A stretch of 15,136 bases of DNA from positions 35,126 through 50,261 of the forward strand of contig MU647106.1 of the NCBI GenBank assembly GCA_026770585.1, given 5' to 3'. Below are positions 9,101 through 12,100 of the stretch, piece by piece. This stretch comes from Baffinella frigidus (lineage: Eukaryota; Cryptophyceae; Cryptomonadales; Baffinellaceae). The notes under the pieces are model-generated. The model was given only the letters and a program-made list of their open reading frames with translations. It searched no databases and had not been told where the DNA came from. The stretch's first letter is position 1, and the number at the start of each line of letters is the position of its first letter. The translations under genes and the position numbers were made by a program.

Positions 9101-12100
9101 TCCGTATCACCCTACCACATCATACTGTAGCATCCTTCCAAACGGCGTAATAAGGTTGACGCCGGAATTAGGGCGTGCGCCCGTACCGTGAGGAGCGAGT
9201 TGGAGAAGAGCTGCACTGAGATGTCCACCTGCTTCAGGTTCCAGGGTTTAGGGTTTAGGGTTTAGGGTTTAGGGTTTAGGGTTTAGGGTTTAGGGTTTAG
9301 GGTTTAGGGTTCGGGATGCAGGCTTCAGGGTTTAGGGTTTAAGGTTTAGGGTTTAGGCAGGGTTTGGGGTTTAGAGTTTAGAGTTTACCATGCGCGTCGA
9401 AATGTCCTTGACGTCGTGCAACCGCAGGATCGTGCTGATGAACCTGGTTGAGGGTTTAGGGTTAGGTTGAGTTGAACCCAACACGAAACCAGGAAAACAC
9501 GTGAGGGTTCAGTCGAGGTGCCTTTGACGTAGTACAAGCGTAGCATCGTGCTTGAAACTGTAACCAGTACGGCGCTTTCAGGGGGTGGGGTTGGGGTTGG
9601 GGTTGGGAATAGGGTTGGGGTTGGGGTTGGGGTTGGGGTTTGGGTTTGGGGGGGGGGGTCGGGTTTAGGACGTCGTGCAGGCGTAGGATGGTGTTGATGA
9701 ACCTGTAAGCCAAAATCATTAGACACTGGAGGGTTCAGAGTTTGGTGTTTCGGGCTGACGACGCGCAGGCGTGTAGGATGGTGTTGATGCACCTGCAACC
9801 CGAAACCAGTGAGAGGGTGTAGATTTCGGGATTTGGTGCTTCGGGTTTAGGGTTTAAGGGTTTTGGGTTTTGGGTTTTGGGTTTTGGGTTTGAGGTGTCA
9901 GGTTTGGGATTTGGGATTAAGAGAGAAAAGTGCGTTTATTACGGACATAAACAATTAGGATTTAGGGTTTAGGGTTTAGGGTTTAGGGTTCAGGGGTTCA
10001 TTGTTTAGGATTTGGGGACGGACCGGGGGTAGTTTCGGATGAAGACTCGCGTGAAGTCGCGCTTGAAGTCGTAGTCGAACAGCATCTGGTTACCGTTGAG
10101 GGTTTCAAGGGTCAGGGTTGAGAGCGGTCTGCAGAGAAGCTGCCCCCCCAAACCATGCAATACTGGTAAAACTTGATGATTTTGTATCAAAACCGTCAAC
10201 TGCCCGGGAGGGCTAAACAGTAAATGGCTCAAATAACGGACTCCTCTGATCCAGCCATCTATTGTCTAAAGTCGTTTTTTTCATATAAAAAACGACTTTA
10301 GACAATAGATGAATTATCTCCAAAAGTGGATTAGTGTGGTACAATTCTAAAAAATGCGTTGGGGCGTTTTAAATGCAACAACCCTCCCTCGTAGAACGTT
10401 TGCCATGTTTGAAATTATTTCTGCGACAAACTTCTCTGCACACCGCTCTAGAGTTCAGGGGATTGGGGTTCAACAGAACCTGATAGAAACTTTCCCGGGA
10501 CGACACACTAGACCAGGCAGCTTCCGTACCAGTTTCTTTAATATGGTATGCACGTGTATAGGGGAATAAACACGTGTATAGGGGGAAAGCGAAGAGGTGA
10601 CACGCAACCTGGAGGAACAGAGTCGAGAGCTCCACCGACAGGTACGTCCCCGACACCACCTGGTTTCCGGGTTAGGCTTTTGGGTTTTCGGTTTCGGTTT
10701 TAGGTTTCAGGGTTTCGGGTTTAGGGTGTAGGGTTTAGGGTGTAGGGCTCAGGGTTTAGGGCTGAAGATGTGGTTCAGGGTTGAAGATAGGGTTCAGGGA
10801 TTAAACCAGCGCCTCCAGCAGCCAGCCTCCCCCGGGCCGCGGCTCCCGCCCCTCCTCCCCCCCGCCCCCCGGGCCCGCCCCGGCCTCCATGCCCTCCATC
10901 TGGGGTGTAGGGGTTAGGGATGAGGGTTCAGGGTTCAGGGTTTAGGGGGTTGGGTTTGCTGAGGGTTTCGGGTTTCGGGTTTCGGGTTTCGGGTTTCGGG
11001 TTTCGGGTTTCGGGTTTCGGGTTTACCGCGGCGTCCCCGACCTCGCGGGGCACGTCGCGGAAGGCTGACTCGTCGGGCGCGATGTGCGAGCGCAGCGCGG
11101 GGTTGATCCCCCCGATGTCCTGCCACCAACAAAACGTCACCGCCTCCTCCCTCTAGCCTCCTGGCAGCCTGGGGCGCAGTCACTCGCAGCGCCCCCGAGG
11201 CGGGTGGATGTATCCCGAGGCGAGCCTGGCAGTACCTGCAGCGCGGCGGCGCAGACGATTCTGCGGTAGACGTCCCCCGCGACGCAGATGCGCTGCAGCA
11301 GCTGCAGTACGGACACACCACACACGGTTAGAAGACGGAAGCGTGTAGTGTCAGGAAAGCAAAGTACACCATCGGTTCGTACCAAGAAAACAACGTAGAG
11401 CACATGTCAACACTCTACACCACATGCAAACACGCAGGGCGACCCGGGCAGGAGACCTGGAGGAGTTCGCGGATGGGCGCCGGGAGCCGCGCGTGCTGCT
11501 CGTCGTCGTCGCCCTGCGCGGATACCAATCCATTACTTCATAGCCTACATCAGTGCATCGTGTATCAGCCTGTCACTAATTGATGGTGGGTACGCCTAGG
11601 ATGCGCGGCAGCGCACAGAGGCCCCCGGTTTGTGCCACACGTTAAGTTGATTGCATACAGAAACAGATTCAACGCACATCAACTTTTTGCTATCTTATGG
11701 GTGGGGTTGCAGCTATGGTAAAGCTATGTCGAGGCCAAGATAGCAATTTCCACTCTCAAGATAGCACAAAATTTGTTTTAAATTGAAGCTGTTTCCGCAT
11801 TATAATGGACCTGTGCGATCGATTGGTAGAAGTTTCGGAGGGCCAGCGTGACGTGCTCGAGCACCTGGTTTAGGGTTTAGGGATCAGGGATTAAGGTTTC
11901 GGGTTTATGGTTTCGGTTTTCGGTTTTCGGTTTTTGAGGTTAGAGTTTCGGTTTTGGGGTTTCGGGTTTACCGCCGACACGGTCGTGAACGTGCTCAGCA
12001 GCTCCTCCGTCGGCAGCGGGAGGTGGAAAGAGGTTGTCGGGCCCTAGCGTTTGGGGTTTGGGGCTTAGGGTTTGGTGGGCGGGGTTTAAGGATGGGGTTT

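Noticed and set aside
9385-9798. Minus-strand open frame rich in PTPTPT/PQPQPQ
   Set aside because: It reads through GTTGGG repeat and through exon 11 copies in the wrong frame. The exon frame with family similarity is different.
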